Assembly: GCF_004217145.1 (NCBI RefSeq)
Contig: NZ_SHKR01000014.1
Coordinates: 434,001 to 498,000 of the forward strand
From: Kribbella rubisoli
GTDB taxonomy: Bacteria; Actinomycetota; Actinomycetes; Propionibacteriales; Kribbellaceae
Reading direction: 5' to 3'
Length of the DNA: 64,000 bases
In this document: positions 8,242 to 17,474 of the stretch, piece after piece
Position numbering within the stretch: the first letter of the stretch is position 1
Layout of the letters: every line of letters begins with the position of its first letter
Made by a program: the position numbers and the translations under genes
The notes under the pieces: generated by a model
Told to the model about the DNA's origin: nothing
Database searches by the model: none
The model's input: the letters and a program-made list of their open reading frames with translations, nothing else

Positions 8242-8321
8242 CCACGTCCTCGCTTCGCTCCGGGCGCGGCTGAGGCACGAGGCCCGCTGTGCTTGATGAT
8301 GAACTCGCTTCGCTCGCTCAT
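8238..8321 (-). CDS. 27-codon mini-ORF coupled at both ends (MSERSE type)
   Basis: ATG at 8321 overlaps the stop of the upstream 162-codon gene as ATGA, and its TGA at 8240-8238 overlaps the ATG of the HTTM gene as ATGA. The frame therefore fills the gap exactly. The peptide starts MSERSEFIIKHS and ends AAPGAKRGRG, so it is basic and has no hydrophobic stretch. It contains two copies of GAGCGAAGCGAG about 60 bases apart. It may work mainly as a coupling relay, or it may be a small repeated insertion that kept the frames joined. No peptide function is known to me. Confidence 0.5.
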   Translation of the reverse strand: MSERSEFIIKHSGPRASAAPGAKRGRG

Positions 8322-8806
8322 GGGCGCACCTCCCACGTCGCCAGCACCTGCGACGTCGGCGGCCCTTCGACCCGGCCCTTGACCAGCTGGGTCGTATCCC
8401 GGATCAACTCGAGCTTCACGTACTTAGGCTTGTCAGGATGCTTGCGCGCCCACCCGTCCGCCACCTGCTGCAGCAGCGACGGGTCCTTCACGATCTCTCC
8501 GGTCCGCGCCTCGATCTCGGCCCGGGCGACGCCGGCGCCCTCGATGTTCAGCGGTACGTCGACCGTCGTACCGGCATCGGTGACCGCGCTGATCCGGGTG
8601 TAGTCGATCTTGGCGTCATCGGGCACCGACATCGCGTACTGCGACATCGGGCCGAATGGCCACGCATCGTCGGAAGCGCGCACCGATCCGTTGATGAGCA
8701 AGCCGATGCCGACCACGGCGACCAGGACCCGCAAACCCTTGCCTACCGGGCCCAAACGCACGACGGCCTGCTGATCTGCCCGCCCCTCCTGACTCTGTGT
8801 CACCAC
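8318..8806 (-). CDS. Membrane-anchored protein associated with HTTM gene
   Basis: 162 codons. One membrane segment near residues 25-42 (GLRVLVAVVGIGLLING) is followed by an extracytoplasmic domain with SDDAWPFGPMSQYAMSVPDD, which recurs in actinobacterial partners of HTTM proteins in my recollection. No enzyme motif is visible. It is first in the set with the mini-ORF and the HTTM gene, with stop/start overlaps suggesting a coordinated pair or complex. The function of the pair is unknown. Confidence 0.75.
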   Translation of the reverse strand: MVTQSQEGRADQQAVVRLGPVGKGLRVLVAVVGIGLLINGSVRASDDAWPFGPMSQYAMSVPDDAKIDYTRISAVTDAGTTVDVPLNIEGAGVARAEIEARTGEIVKDPSLLQQVADGWARKHPDKPKYVKLELIRDTTQLVKGRVEGPPTSQVLATWEVRP

Positions 8807-8859
8807 GTCATTAGATCATTCCGGTTTGGAGGCCTTGTTCGTAGGGAATTTTCTACAGC

Positions 8860-9534
8860 ATGACCGCCCCAGAAAATATCCAACGCGCCCGGGTCTCCCG
8901 GCGTACGTTGCTCGGCGCGACCGCCGGCGGCGTACTGCTCGGCGGGGCCCTGACCGCAGCCATGCCCACAACAGCGCTCGCCGCCCCCGCGCCGCGCTGT
9001 TACACGCGCACCGAATGGTCGGCGCGCCCGCCCAAGTCGGCGACCCAGGTGATCGCCAAGCCCGACCACATCGTCATCCACCACACCGCGAGCCCGAACG
9101 TCACGGACTACTCGCTCGCGGCGGCGTACTCGGTCCAGCACTGGATCCAGGACCTGCACATGGACACCAACGGCTGGATCGACATGGGCAACCAGCTCAC
9201 GATCAGCCGCGGCGGATTCCTGATGGAGGGCCGGAGCAAGTCGTTGTCGGCGATCAACAACGGCCAGAACGTGCTCGGCGCGCAGACCGCGAACCAGAAC
9301 AGCCACACGATCGGCATCGAGCACGAGGGCATCTACGTCACCGAGAACGTGACGGTCGCGCTGTTCGACATGTCCGTGCTGACGTGCGCCTGGCTGTGCA
9401 CGAAGTACGGCCTCGATCCGCATGTCGCGATCGTCGGGCACCGGGACTACAACACGACGCAGTGCCCGGGTGACGTGTTCTACGCGCGGTTGCCTGAGTT
9501 GCGCGACAGAGTGGCCGCTGTCCTCTTCGGTTGA
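8860..9534 (+). CDS. Tat-exported N-acetylmuramoyl-L-alanine amidase / PGRP-like
   Basis: 224 codons. Twin-arginine signal SRRTLLGATAGGVLLGG ending ALAAPAP near residue 43, then an Amidase_2/PGRP domain opening RTEWSARPPKSA. Zinc ligands are visible: HHT near 71-73, GHRDY near 193 and the Cys of TQCPGD near 202, with IGIEHEG between them. These enzymes cut the bond between N-acetylmuramic acid and L-Ala of peptidoglycan outside the membrane. There is no separate wall-binding domain. The last 55 bases overlap the 3' end of the convergent DUF418 gene. Confidence 0.92.
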   Translation: MTAPENIQRARVSRRTLLGATAGGVLLGGALTAAMPTTALAAPAPRCYTRTEWSARPPKSATQVIAKPDHIVIHHTASPNVTDYSLAAAYSVQHWIQDLHMDTNGWIDMGNQLTISRGGFLMEGRSKSLSAINNGQNVLGAQTANQNSHTIGIEHEGIYVTENVTVALFDMSVLTCAWLCTKYGLDPHVAIVGHRDYNTTQCPGDVFYARLPELRDRVAAVLFG

Positions 9535-10667
9535 TAGGTGATCCTCCGGATCAGGATCTCGAACGGGCCGCGGTAGTCCGCACGCCGCATCCGGTCGGCG
9601 AGCAGGACGGTCGACAGCCAGGTGGCGACGGCCAGAAGTGCCGTCGTGGTTGTGGTGAGCGTGTGCGAGAGGTCGAGCAGGTACGGCGTGAACACGACGG
9701 CCCACACGACCGATTGGGACAGGTAACACGTCAGCGAACGTTGTCCGACGGCTGCGATCGCCAGGGAGACCGGGCCCTGGCGATCGCCCAATCTACGCGC
9801 GACCAGGACGATCAAAGCGGCGTACCCGAAACCGCCGAAGACACCCGTTGCGTCGTGCAACGGTCCGAGGATGGACAGCGCGTGGTCGCTCGGTTGGGTG
9901 AGTACTCCGCCGACAACCAGCGAGACCGGGAGCGCGCCGGCGACGGCGATCGTGAGGCCGAGGAGGGCCGTCGTACGGAGCAGGGTGAGGTGCTGCGCCG
10001 GCCGTTCGAGGATGCGGCGGCGGCCGGCCCAGAGGCCGATCAGGAACGGCGTGACGAACCCGATCCAGCCGAGGCCGGCGATGAACGGCTGTACGACGAC
10101 GCGGTCGGCGAACTGGCCGAGGAAATCTGGCGGGAGCATCGCCGGATCGGCCGCGTCGGAGGAGGTCGCGAGCGAGTCCTCGCTCGGCAGCGAGGTGAGG
10201 ATGAGGACGAACGCGGCGACGATGAACAGCCAGCGGTCCTTCCAGCGCAGAGCCCACACGCCGAGGAACAGCAGGACGCCGTACGCCGCGAGGATGTCGC
10301 CGATGTAGAGCAGCATCGCGTGCAGGAAACCGAGCACGATCAGGACGAGACTGCGCCACCAGAGCAGCTTGCGGATCGGCCACCAGTCTTTGCCGGCTTC
10401 GCGTTGACGGCGGACGATCTGGGCAACGCCGTACCCGAAGAGCACGCCGAACATCGGGAACGCGCGGCCGTCGACGAAGGTCGAGATCATCATGCCGACG
10501 ACGCGATCGGGCGCCGAGCCGTCGATCGGGAAACCGCCGAAGACGCGGTCGCTGTAGACGAAGTAGTGCGAGTTGGCCAGGGCGATGAACAGCAGCATGA
10601 ATCCGCGCGCGAGGTCCGGGCCGAGTGCGCGCTCACTCAGCCCGGTCGGTCCGGCTTGGGTGCTCAT
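9480..10667 (-). CDS. DUF418 family membrane protein
   Basis: The start is set at ATG 10667 (MSTQAGPTGLSERALGPDLARG), because conservation begins around ALGPDLARG; GTG/ATG at 10706 would add 13 residues. About ten membrane helices, with DGRAFPMFGVLFGYG, LLWWRSLVLIVLGFLHAMLLYIGDIL, and a C-terminal QRSLTCYLSQSVVW...PFEILIRRITY typical of the DUF418 domain. Members may be transporters or acyltransferase-related; no function is established. The C-terminus overlaps the amidase gene antisense. Confidence 0.85.
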   Translation of the reverse strand: MSTQAGPTGLSERALGPDLARGFMLLFIALANSHYFVYSDRVFGGFPIDGSAPDRVVGMMISTFVDGRAFPMFGVLFGYGVAQIVRRQREAGKDWWPIRKLLWWRSLVLIVLGFLHAMLLYIGDILAAYGVLLFLGVWALRWKDRWLFIVAAFVLILTSLPSEDSLATSSDAADPAMLPPDFLGQFADRVVVQPFIAGLGWIGFVTPFLIGLWAGRRRILERPAQHLTLLRTTALLGLTIAVAGALPVSLVVGGVLTQPSDHALSILGPLHDATGVFGGFGYAALIVLVARRLGDRQGPVSLAIAAVGQRSLTCYLSQSVVWAVVFTPYLLDLSHTLTTTTTALLAVATWLSTVLLADRMRRADYRGPFEILIRRITYQPKRTAATLSRNSGNRA

Positions 10668-10752
10668 GGCACCAGTCAATCCGCGCTGGACCGGTGCCGC
10701 GTCCATCCAAAGTCCCTTCGGACGTGAACCTTCGTCGCTGTTCCATAGGCGG

Positions 10753-11382
10753 GTGCACGAGAAAGCCCTGACCCGCTGGCAACGCGGATGGTCCGCATCG
10801 CGAGGGTGGACCGACTACCAGCAGGTCGACGACGTCACCGTCGTACGCGTCGGCGAGCCGGAGCGACGGGTCGAGTACGTCGCCACAGAAGCGAACGCGA
10901 CCGCCGCCGCGCATCTCGCCCTGACCGACAGCAATCCACCTGGCACCTCCTGGCTGGCGATCACGACCGACAACCCGGATCGCCTCGCCGCCGACCTCAA
11001 ACCCGTCGAGGCGCTCCGCACCGAATGGCTGATGACGATCAGCTTGGCGGAGCAGGCGTCGTACCCCGTGCCCCCGCCGTACAGCCTCGAGCTCTCCACG
11101 ACGCCGTCCATCATCGACGCCCAGATCTGCGGGTACGGCGAAGTAGCCGCCACCGGCCGCATGGCCGTCCTCCACACCGGCGCCGTAGCCGACCTCATCA
11201 CCACCGACCCCGCCCACCGCCGCCGAGGCCTGGCCCGAGCCCTCATGACAGCCCTAGCCCAAGCCACCCCCACCCCGGCCGCCTACCTCTCCGCTTCCTC
11301 ACACGGCCGCCCCCTCTACGAATCCCTCGGCTGGACCACAATCACCCCTCTACTGGTCGCCCGTACATCTACCAGCTACTGA
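10753..11382 (+). CDS. GNAT family N-acetyltransferase
   Basis: The start is GTG 10753 (VHEKALTRWQRGW), not the longer frame from 10573, whose added residues are antisense to DUF418. About 209 codons. The C-terminal half carries the acetyl-CoA motif ADLITTDPAHRRRGLARALM and a final YESLGWTTITPLLVAR. GNAT enzymes move an acetyl group from acetyl-CoA to an amine; the acceptor here is unknown. Divergent from DUF418. Confidence 0.85.
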   Translation: MHEKALTRWQRGWSASRGWTDYQQVDDVTVVRVGEPERRVEYVATEANATAAAHLALTDSNPPGTSWLAITTDNPDRLAADLKPVEALRTEWLMTISLAEQASYPVPPPYSLELSTTPSIIDAQICGYGEVAATGRMAVLHTGAVADLITTDPAHRRRGLARALMTALAQATPTPAAYLSASSHGRPLYESLGWTTITPLLVARTSTSY

Positions 11383-11456
11383 TCAGGACCTTCGGCGTAC
11401 GTAAGAGGTTGGCGAGGGGCGTGGGGATGAGCGGGGGGAACCAGTAATGTGCTCCC

Positions 11457-13229
11457 GTGCCTCAACTCCGAGTTGCTCTTGCTCAGCTGAATGTGACCGT
11501 GGGTGACATTGCTGGGAACGCCGACAAGATCGTCGCGTGGACCCGGAACGCGGTCGAGCAAGGTGCGCATGTGGTGGCCTTTCCCGAGCTCGGGCTGACC
11601 GGCTACCCGGTGGAGGATCTGGCGCTGCGGGCATCGTTCGTGGATGCGTCGCAGGGCCGGATCCACGACCTCGCGCAGCGGCTCGCCGACGAGGGGCTCG
11701 GGGAGATCGTCGTGGTCGTCGGGTACCTCGACCGGGCCGGCGGTACGGCGATGGGCGTCGACCGGCTCGGCCGGCCGAAGGGCTCCCCGACCAACTCCGC
11801 CGCGGTGATCCACCGGGGCCGGGTCGTCACCAGCGCGGTGAAGCACCACCTGCCGAACTACGGCGTCTTCGACGAGTTCCGGCACTTCGTTCCCGGCAAC
11901 ACCCTGCAGGTGATCCGGATCCACGGCATCGACGTCGCGCTGGTGATCTGCGAGGACCTCTGGCAGGACGGCGGCCCGGCCGCGGTCACCCACGAAGCCG
12001 GCGCCGGTCTCCTGCTCGTGATCAACAGCTCGCCGTACGAGGCCAACAAGGACGACACCCGCGGCGACCTGGTACGGCGCCGCGCCCGCGAGGCCGGCTG
12101 CGCGCTCGCGTACGTGAACCTCGTCGGCGGGCAGGACGAGCTCGTCTTCGACGGCGACTCGCTGGTCACCGATGCCGACGGCAAGGTCTTCGCCCGCGCC
12201 CCGCAGTTCGAGCAGGGCAGCATGATCGTCGACCTCGACCTGCCGGCCGCCGAAGGTACGCCGGAGGGCACCTACGAGGGCATCGAGATCGTCCACACCG
12301 TCCTGCACGAGGACCCGGTCGAGTCGTACGACGCGATGGAGCCGGTGATCGCGCCGCAGCTGTCCGACGAGGCCGAGATGTACGGGGCGATCGTGACCGG
12401 CCTGCGTGACTACGTCCAGAAGAACGGCTTCAAGTCCGTCCTGCTCGGACTGTCCGGCGGCATCGACTCGTCGCTGGTTGCCGCGATCGCCTGCGACGCG
12501 ATCGGAGCCGAGCACGTGTTCGGGATCTCCAACCCGAGCATCTACTCCAGCGACCACTCCAAGGACGACGCCGCCGAGCTCGCCGCGCGCACCGGGCTGA
12601 ACTACCGCGTCGTGCCGATCCAGCCGATGGTGCAGCCGTTCCTCGACACGCTCGGCCTGACCGGGCTGGCCGAGGAGAACCTGCAGGCCCGCGTCCGCGC
12701 GGTGGTCTGGATGGGCCTGTCGAACGCCGACGGCCACCTGGTACTTGCCTGCGGCAACAAGTCGGAGCTGTCCGTCGGCTACTCGACGATCTACGGCGAC
12801 GCGGTCGGCGGGTACGCACCGTTGAAGGACCTGCCGAAGACACTCGTCTGGCGGCTCGCGAAATGGCGCAACGCGGACGCCAAGGAGAAGGGGCAGCAGC
12901 CCCCGATCCCGGAGAACTCGATCGCCAAACCCCCGTCCGCCGAGCTTCGCCCGGGGCAGCAGGACACCGACTCGCTGCCGCCGTACGACCTGCTCGACGA
13001 CATGCTGGACGACTACGTCGAGCAGGACCGCGGCAGTGCGGAACTCGTCGCTGCCGGGTTCGACGCCGAGCTGGTCACGAAGGTGATCCAGCTCGTCGAC
13101 CGCGCGGAGTACAAGCGCCGGCAGTACCCACCGGGCCCGAAGCTGACCCACAAGGCCTTCGGCCGGGACCGCCGGTTGCCGATCACGAATGCATGGCGTG
13201 AGGACGCACGAAAGGCAGCCGAGCACTGA
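11457..13229 (+). CDS. nadE: Glutamine-dependent NAD+ synthetase
   Basis: 590 codons, two-domain type. The N-terminal nitrilase-like glutaminase has its triad visible: Glu in FPELGLTGYP near residue 43, Lys in KHHLPNYGVFDEFR near 128 and Cys in VICEDLW near 165. The C-terminal synthetase has the ATP pyrophosphatase loop LGLSGGIDSSLVAA near 332 and the motif ACGNKSELSVGYSTIYGD. It converts nicotinate adenine dinucleotide to NAD+ with ammonia channelled from glutamine. GTG start. The TGA stop lies in CTGA at the beginning of the open frame that leads into panB. Confidence 0.95.
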   Translation: MPQLRVALAQLNVTVGDIAGNADKIVAWTRNAVEQGAHVVAFPELGLTGYPVEDLALRASFVDASQGRIHDLAQRLADEGLGEIVVVVGYLDRAGGTAMGVDRLGRPKGSPTNSAAVIHRGRVVTSAVKHHLPNYGVFDEFRHFVPGNTLQVIRIHGIDVALVICEDLWQDGGPAAVTHEAGAGLLLVINSSPYEANKDDTRGDLVRRRAREAGCALAYVNLVGGQDELVFDGDSLVTDADGKVFARAPQFEQGSMIVDLDLPAAEGTPEGTYEGIEIVHTVLHEDPVESYDAMEPVIAPQLSDEAEMYGAIVTGLRDYVQKNGFKSVLLGLSGGIDSSLVAAIACDAIGAEHVFGISNPSIYSSDHSKDDAAELAARTGLNYRVVPIQPMVQPFLDTLGLTGLAEENLQARVRAVVWMGLSNADGHLVLACGNKSELSVGYSTIYGDAVGGYAPLKDLPKTLVWRLAKWRNADAKEKGQQPPIPENSIAKPPSAELRPGQQDTDSLPPYDLLDDMLDDYVEQDRGSAELVAAGFDAELVTKVIQLVDRAEYKRRQYPPGPKLTHKAFGRDRRLPITNAWREDARKAAEH

Positions 13230-13330
13230 GCGACTCCTGGCGGTACCGCCCATCCCAAGAATCCCCGTGGGGCTCGTCGGACGAGACCCACGATCGCTCC
13301 GGCCTGCCCCGCGACACCTACCCGGACGAT

Positions 13331-13346
13331 GTGAGCGATCGCTCAC
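13331..13346. promoter_or_regulatory. Perfect 16-bp palindrome at the panB 5' end
   Basis: GTGAGCGATCGCTCAC reads the same on both strands. It includes the first conventional start codon (GTG 13331) of the long PanB frame. It could be a repressor site at a promoter inside the nadE-panB junction, or chance within a coding frame. Confidence 0.4.
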
Positions 13347-15727
13347 CGTCAGCCGGTGGCGCTCACCCTCCGCAACGGTGGGACGATGGCAGCATGGTTG
13401 ACAACTTCCTGTCGGCCGGTACCCAGGACGACGACGAGGAGCTGCCCTCGCCGTACGGGACCGGACCGAAGAATCGGACAACCGAGGAACACCGCCGCTC
13501 GGACTACGACAACGACTCGTGGCGGGATCGCGGCTCCGGTCTCGACCCCTCGCCGTCGCTGCCGAACGCACCGCGGACGTACGAGCGCGGCCCGGTGCCG
13601 CAGCAGCCGTATGTCCCGAAGCCGCCGTACCTGCCGACCGCGCCGCCGCCGTCACAGCACCAGCCGCGGCAGCAACCGCCGCAGCGTCCTGAGTACTACG
13701 GGGAATCGCGCGACGAGTCGTACGAGCGGCCCGGGTACCAGGGCGAGAGTCCGTTCCGGCCCCAGCAGCCGCCGGCACAGCCACCGCAGGCACCGCAGCA
13801 GGGGCGGCCTAGTCCGTTCGGTCCGGGGAGCAACGGCGCACGGGCACCGCAAAGCCAGCCTGGTCAGCCCGGACAGTCTGGTCAGCCCGGGCAGCCTGGT
13901 CAGCAGGCACCACGGCCGCCGGCTCCGCCGCAGTCGAGCAACGGCGTGACACCACGACCCCCGCATACGTCCAACGGCAGCGCGAGCTGGAGCAGTCCGG
14001 CGCCGCAGCCTTCACCTTCACCGCTGCCGCCCGCGCAGAGCAACGGGCACGCATCGAGCAACGGGCACGCATCGAGCAATGGGTTGAGCAATGGGTTGAG
14101 CAACGGACTTGGTCCGCAGCAACCGCCGCGTCAGGCGCCGCCGGCACAGGAGCAACCGCAGGAGCCGGTGCAGCGCCTCGAGCCACCGCGTCAGGAGCCG
14201 CCGCGTCCTGAGCAGGTGCCGTCGCACGAGCAGAGGGCCCGGCAGGAGCTCGCTGCACTGCAGGCGCAGTTGGCCAGGCAGGAACAAGAGCAGGCCTCCC
14301 GGCAGGAGCCGCGCACCCACGAGCAAGCGCCGCGTCAGGAGCAGGCGCCGACGCGCGACGAGCGGGCCCGGCAGGAATTCGCGCCGCGCCAGGACGACGC
14401 CGCGCGGCAGGAGCAGGTCGCCCGACGCGACAACGCCGCACGCCAGGACCAGTCGGCGAGGCGTGACGAGGGCTCGCGGCAGGACCAGTCGTCACGGCGG
14501 GACGTGCGTGATGAGCAGTCGGCTCGGCGGGACGACGGGGCGCGGGATGAGCAGGGCTCGCGGTTGCGGCCGGGTGGGGCTGGGGCTCCGCCGGCCAACC
14601 CGGAGACGCAGACGATCACGGCGTACATGCCGGAGATGATCGAGGGGTATCAGCCGGAGCAGGGCAACGGATACTTGTCCGACCCGAGTGCGGAGTACGA
14701 GAGCAACGCGCCGGTGAGCGAGGAGCCCGACGGGCAGCGGCCGGTCGGTGCGCGGCGGCGGGCGAATGTCCAGCAGGATGCGCCGAGCCAGATTCCGGCC
14801 GAGCCGGTCTCCACGCATCGGGCCGCGCGTCGCGCGCAGGTGTCGGCGAGCACGGCGGCCGGGGCCGAAGGTCCGTCCGCGGCCGGAGGCAACCAACCGG
14901 CGCCGGGCGGTTCGACCGATGCGAGCAAGCGACCGCGGCGGTACCGCGTCCATCACCTCCGCGACTTCAAGAGCCGCGGCGAGAAGTGGGCGATGCTCAC
15001 GGCCTACGACCAGTACACCGCCGAGATCTTCGACCAGGCAGGCATTCCGGTCCTGCTGGTCGGCGACTCCGCCGCGAACAACGTCTACGGCTACGACACG
15101 ACGCTGCGCGTCACCGTCGACGAACTGATCCCGTTGGCGCGTGCAGTCGCGGGTGCCGTCGAGCATGCACTGGTCGTCGCGGACCTTCCGTTCGGTTCGT
15201 ACCAGGCATCGCCGGAGCAGGCGTTCCACACCGCCGTACGGTTCATGAAGGAAGCCGGCGTGCACGCGGTCAAGCTCGAGGGCGGCCGCACCATGGTGCC
15301 GATGGTCGAGAAGCTCACGCAGTCGGGCATCCCGGTGATGGCGCATATCGGCTTCACCCCGCAGAGCGAGCACAGCATCGGCGGGTACCGCGTGCAGGGT
15401 CGCGGCGATCAGGCCGCGGGTCTCATCGACGACGCGGTCGCGCTTGCCGAAGCCGGTGCGTTCTCGGTCGTGCTGGAAATGGTCCCGGGTGATGTCGCCG
15501 CCGAGATCACCAAACGCGTCCCGATCCCGACCATCGGCATCGGCGCGGGTCGCGACACCGACGCGCAGGTCCTCGTCTGGCAGGACATGGCCGGCCTTCG
15601 CTCGGGCAGCATGCCGCGCTTCGTCAAGCAGTACGCCGACCTGCGCGGCATCCTCTCGACCGCCGCCGCGACGTACGCGTCGGAGGTTGCATCGGGCGCC
15701 TTCCCGGGAGACGAACACACCTTCTAG
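13331..15727 (+). CDS. panB: Ketopantoate hydroxymethyltransferase with long disordered N-terminus
   Basis: PanB makes ketopantoate from alpha-ketoisovalerate and methylene-tetrahydrofolate, the first step to pantothenate and CoA. The enzyme occupies only residues from about 536 to 798 (RRYRVHHLRDFKSRGEKW; VGDSAANNVYGYDTT; VKLEGG; GGYRVQGR; GIGAG). Metal and substrate motifs are intact and the length is normal for PanB. The preceding 535 residues are low complexity. First comes a Pro/Gln/Tyr/Ser part, then NGHASSNGLSNG repeats, then an Arg/Gln/Glu/Asp part with recurring ARQEQ and ARRD units. ATG 13394 is an alternative start. The frame is open back to 13202, and a CTG at 13226 overlapping the nadE stop is possible. 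Confidence 0.9.
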   Translation: MSDRSPSAGGAHPPQRWDDGSMVDNFLSAGTQDDDEELPSPYGTGPKNRTTEEHRRSDYDNDSWRDRGSGLDPSPSLPNAPRTYERGPVPQQPYVPKPPYLPTAPPPSQHQPRQQPPQRPEYYGESRDESYERPGYQGESPFRPQQPPAQPPQAPQQGRPSPFGPGSNGARAPQSQPGQPGQSGQPGQPGQQAPRPPAPPQSSNGVTPRPPHTSNGSASWSSPAPQPSPSPLPPAQSNGHASSNGHASSNGLSNGLSNGLGPQQPPRQAPPAQEQPQEPVQRLEPPRQEPPRPEQVPSHEQRARQELAALQAQLARQEQEQASRQEPRTHEQAPRQEQAPTRDERARQEFAPRQDDAARQEQVARRDNAARQDQSARRDEGSRQDQSSRRDVRDEQSARRDDGARDEQGSRLRPGGAGAPPANPETQTITAYMPEMIEGYQPEQGNGYLSDPSAEYESNAPVSEEPDGQRPVGARRRANVQQDAPSQIPAEPVSTHRAARRAQVSASTAAGAEGPSAAGGNQPAPGGSTDASKRPRRYRVHHLRDFKSRGEKWAMLTAYDQYTAEIFDQAGIPVLLVGDSAANNVYGYDTTLRVTVDELIPLARAVAGAVEHALVVADLPFGSYQASPEQAFHTAVRFMKEAGVHAVKLEGGRTMVPMVEKLTQSGIPVMAHIGFTPQSEHSIGGYRVQGRGDQAAGLIDDAVALAEAGAFSVVLEMVPGDVAAEITKRVPIPTIGIGAGRDTDAQVLVWQDMAGLRSGSMPRFVKQYADLRGILSTAAATYASEVASGAFPGDEHTF

Positions 15728-15830
15728 GCCACTCATCGTGCTGTCCGGGTAGCTCTCCGGATACTCCCCGCGAACCCTTGTTCCCCAGGTTTCGCGGGTT
15801 CACGATGTTTGCGGCATAAGGGGAGGGCCG

Positions 15831-17474
15831 ATGAGAATTCGTCGATTATTTGTCGCCGCAGGCGTCTCGTTCGCGCTGGTTGCCGGAGTAATCAGCTCCA
15901 TTCCAGCCGCGAGTGCCGCACCGTCCAGTACATCCGGAAAGCCGGCGAGCTACACGCCACCGCCGGTCCAATGGGGAGCATGCACAAATGCGACGCTCGC
16001 CAGCCGGGGCGCGCAATGCGGGTTCGTCGTGGTGCCGTTGGACTACGACCGCCCGAACGGAACGAAGATCAAGCTCGCCGTGTCGCGGGTGATGCACAAG
16101 ACACCGGATGCGCAGGCACAGGGTCCGATGCTGGTGAACCCGGGCGGACCGGGCGGTTCCGGATTGATCTACGCGATCTTCGGTGAGTTCGTGCCGAACG
16201 GCGCCGGCGACGCCTACGACTGGATCGGTTTCGATCCGCGCGGTGTCGGTTCGAGCCAGCCCGCACTGAGCTGCATCCCGGACTACGCCGGTTACAACCG
16301 TCCGCTGTACGTCCCGGTGACACCGAAACTCGAGCAGGTCTGGATCAACCGTTCGAAGGCCTACGCGAAGGCCTGCAACAGCGCACAGCACGCGCTGCTC
16401 GGTCACCTGACCACGCTCGACTCGGTCCGTGACATGGAGAGCATCCGCAAGGCTCTCGGCGCACCGCAGATCAACTACTACGGCTTCTCCTACGGCACGT
16501 ACCTCGGCCAGGTCTACGGCACGCTGTACCCGAACCGCTTCCGTCGCGTCGTCTTCGACGGCGTCGTGAACGCGACCCGCGTCTGGTACAAGGCCAACCT
16601 CGACCAGGACATCGCCTTCAACAAGAGCGTCAAGGTGTTCTTCGCCTACGTCGCCGCGCACAACTCCGTCTGGCATCTCGGCACCACCGAGCGCGTCGTC
16701 GAAGCCCGCTATTACGCCGAAATGCGCAAACTCATCGGCCATCCCGCCGACGGCAAGATCGGCCCGGACGAGTGGAACGACATCTTCACCCAGGCCGCGT
16801 ACTACGTGTACGGCTGGGTGGATGTGGCGAGCGCGTTCTCCGAGTGGGTCCACAATCGCAACGCCGCTCCCCTGGTCGACCTGTACGGCTCCCCGCCGTT
16901 CGACGACAACGGGTACGCCGTCTACCTCGGGGTGTCCTGCACCGACGCGAAGTGGCCGACCAACTGGAACACCTGGCGCCGTGACAACTGGCGCATCTAC
17001 GCCAAGGCGCCGTTCCTGACCTGGAACAACGCGTGGTTCAACGCGCCGTGCGCATTCTGGCCCGCCAAGGCCGGCAACCCGGTGAAGGTCGACGGCCGTC
17101 ACGTCCAGAGCGCGCTGCTGATCAACGAGACGCTCGACGCGGCAACGCCGTACTCCGGCGCCTTGCAGACCCGCAAGACGTTCCCGCACTCGGTGCTCAT
17201 CGAAGGTGTCGGCGGTACGACGCACGCCGGTTCGCTGTCCGGCGTGACCTGCACCGACGACCTCATCGTGGCCTACCTGCAGACCGGTGCGCTTCCGCCT
17301 CGTCGGCCGGGCAACCAGTCCGACGTCAAGTGCCCGCCGGTCCCGGCTCCGCAGCCGGACGCCGCGCTGACCGCAACCGCGAAGTCGAGCGGTGCCTCGG
17401 CAGCGCTTCGTGAGCAGCTCAGATCCATGGTAGGGCCGAGCGTTCGGTCCAGTACTCCTCGGGCTGCTGGATGA
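15831..17474 (+). CDS. Secreted alpha/beta hydrolase, tripeptidyl aminopeptidase-like
   Basis: 547 codons. Signal peptide 1-29 (MRIRRLFVAAGVSFALVAG...ASA). The alpha/beta hydrolase fold carries NPGGPGGSG (oxyanion loop), FDPRGVGSS, and the nucleophile motif YGFSYGTYLG with Ser near 220. A C-terminal TAP-like lid/His region ends in GGTTHAG, and a TNCC-type tail follows. It belongs with Streptomyces SlpD/SlpE and mycobacterial Rv2223c/Rv2224c (CaeA/Hip1), which also neighbour panB and glnA2, and likely hydrolyses peptides or esters at the wall. A purine-rich ribosome site (GGGGAGGG) precedes ATG. Its last 56 bases overlap the convergent reductase gene. Confidence 0.9.
   Translation: MRIRRLFVAAGVSFALVAGVISSIPAASAAPSSTSGKPASYTPPPVQWGACTNATLASRGAQCGFVVVPLDYDRPNGTKIKLAVSRVMHKTPDAQAQGPMLVNPGGPGGSGLIYAIFGEFVPNGAGDAYDWIGFDPRGVGSSQPALSCIPDYAGYNRPLYVPVTPKLEQVWINRSKAYAKACNSAQHALLGHLTTLDSVRDMESIRKALGAPQINYYGFSYGTYLGQVYGTLYPNRFRRVVFDGVVNATRVWYKANLDQDIAFNKSVKVFFAYVAAHNSVWHLGTTERVVEARYYAEMRKLIGHPADGKIGPDEWNDIFTQAAYYVYGWVDVASAFSEWVHNRNAAPLVDLYGSPPFDDNGYAVYLGVSCTDAKWPTNWNTWRRDNWRIYAKAPFLTWNNAWFNAPCAFWPAKAGNPVKVDGRHVQSALLINETLDAATPYSGALQTRKTFPHSVLIEGVGGTTHAGSLSGVTCTDDLIVAYLQTGALPPRRPGNQSDVKCPPVPAPQPDAALTATAKSSGASAALREQLRSMVGPSVRSSTPRAAG

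Noticed and set aside
15728..15830. Terminator or riboswitch before the secreted hydrolase
   Set aside because: Only a 6-bp stem (GAACCC/GGGTTC) could be found; too weak.
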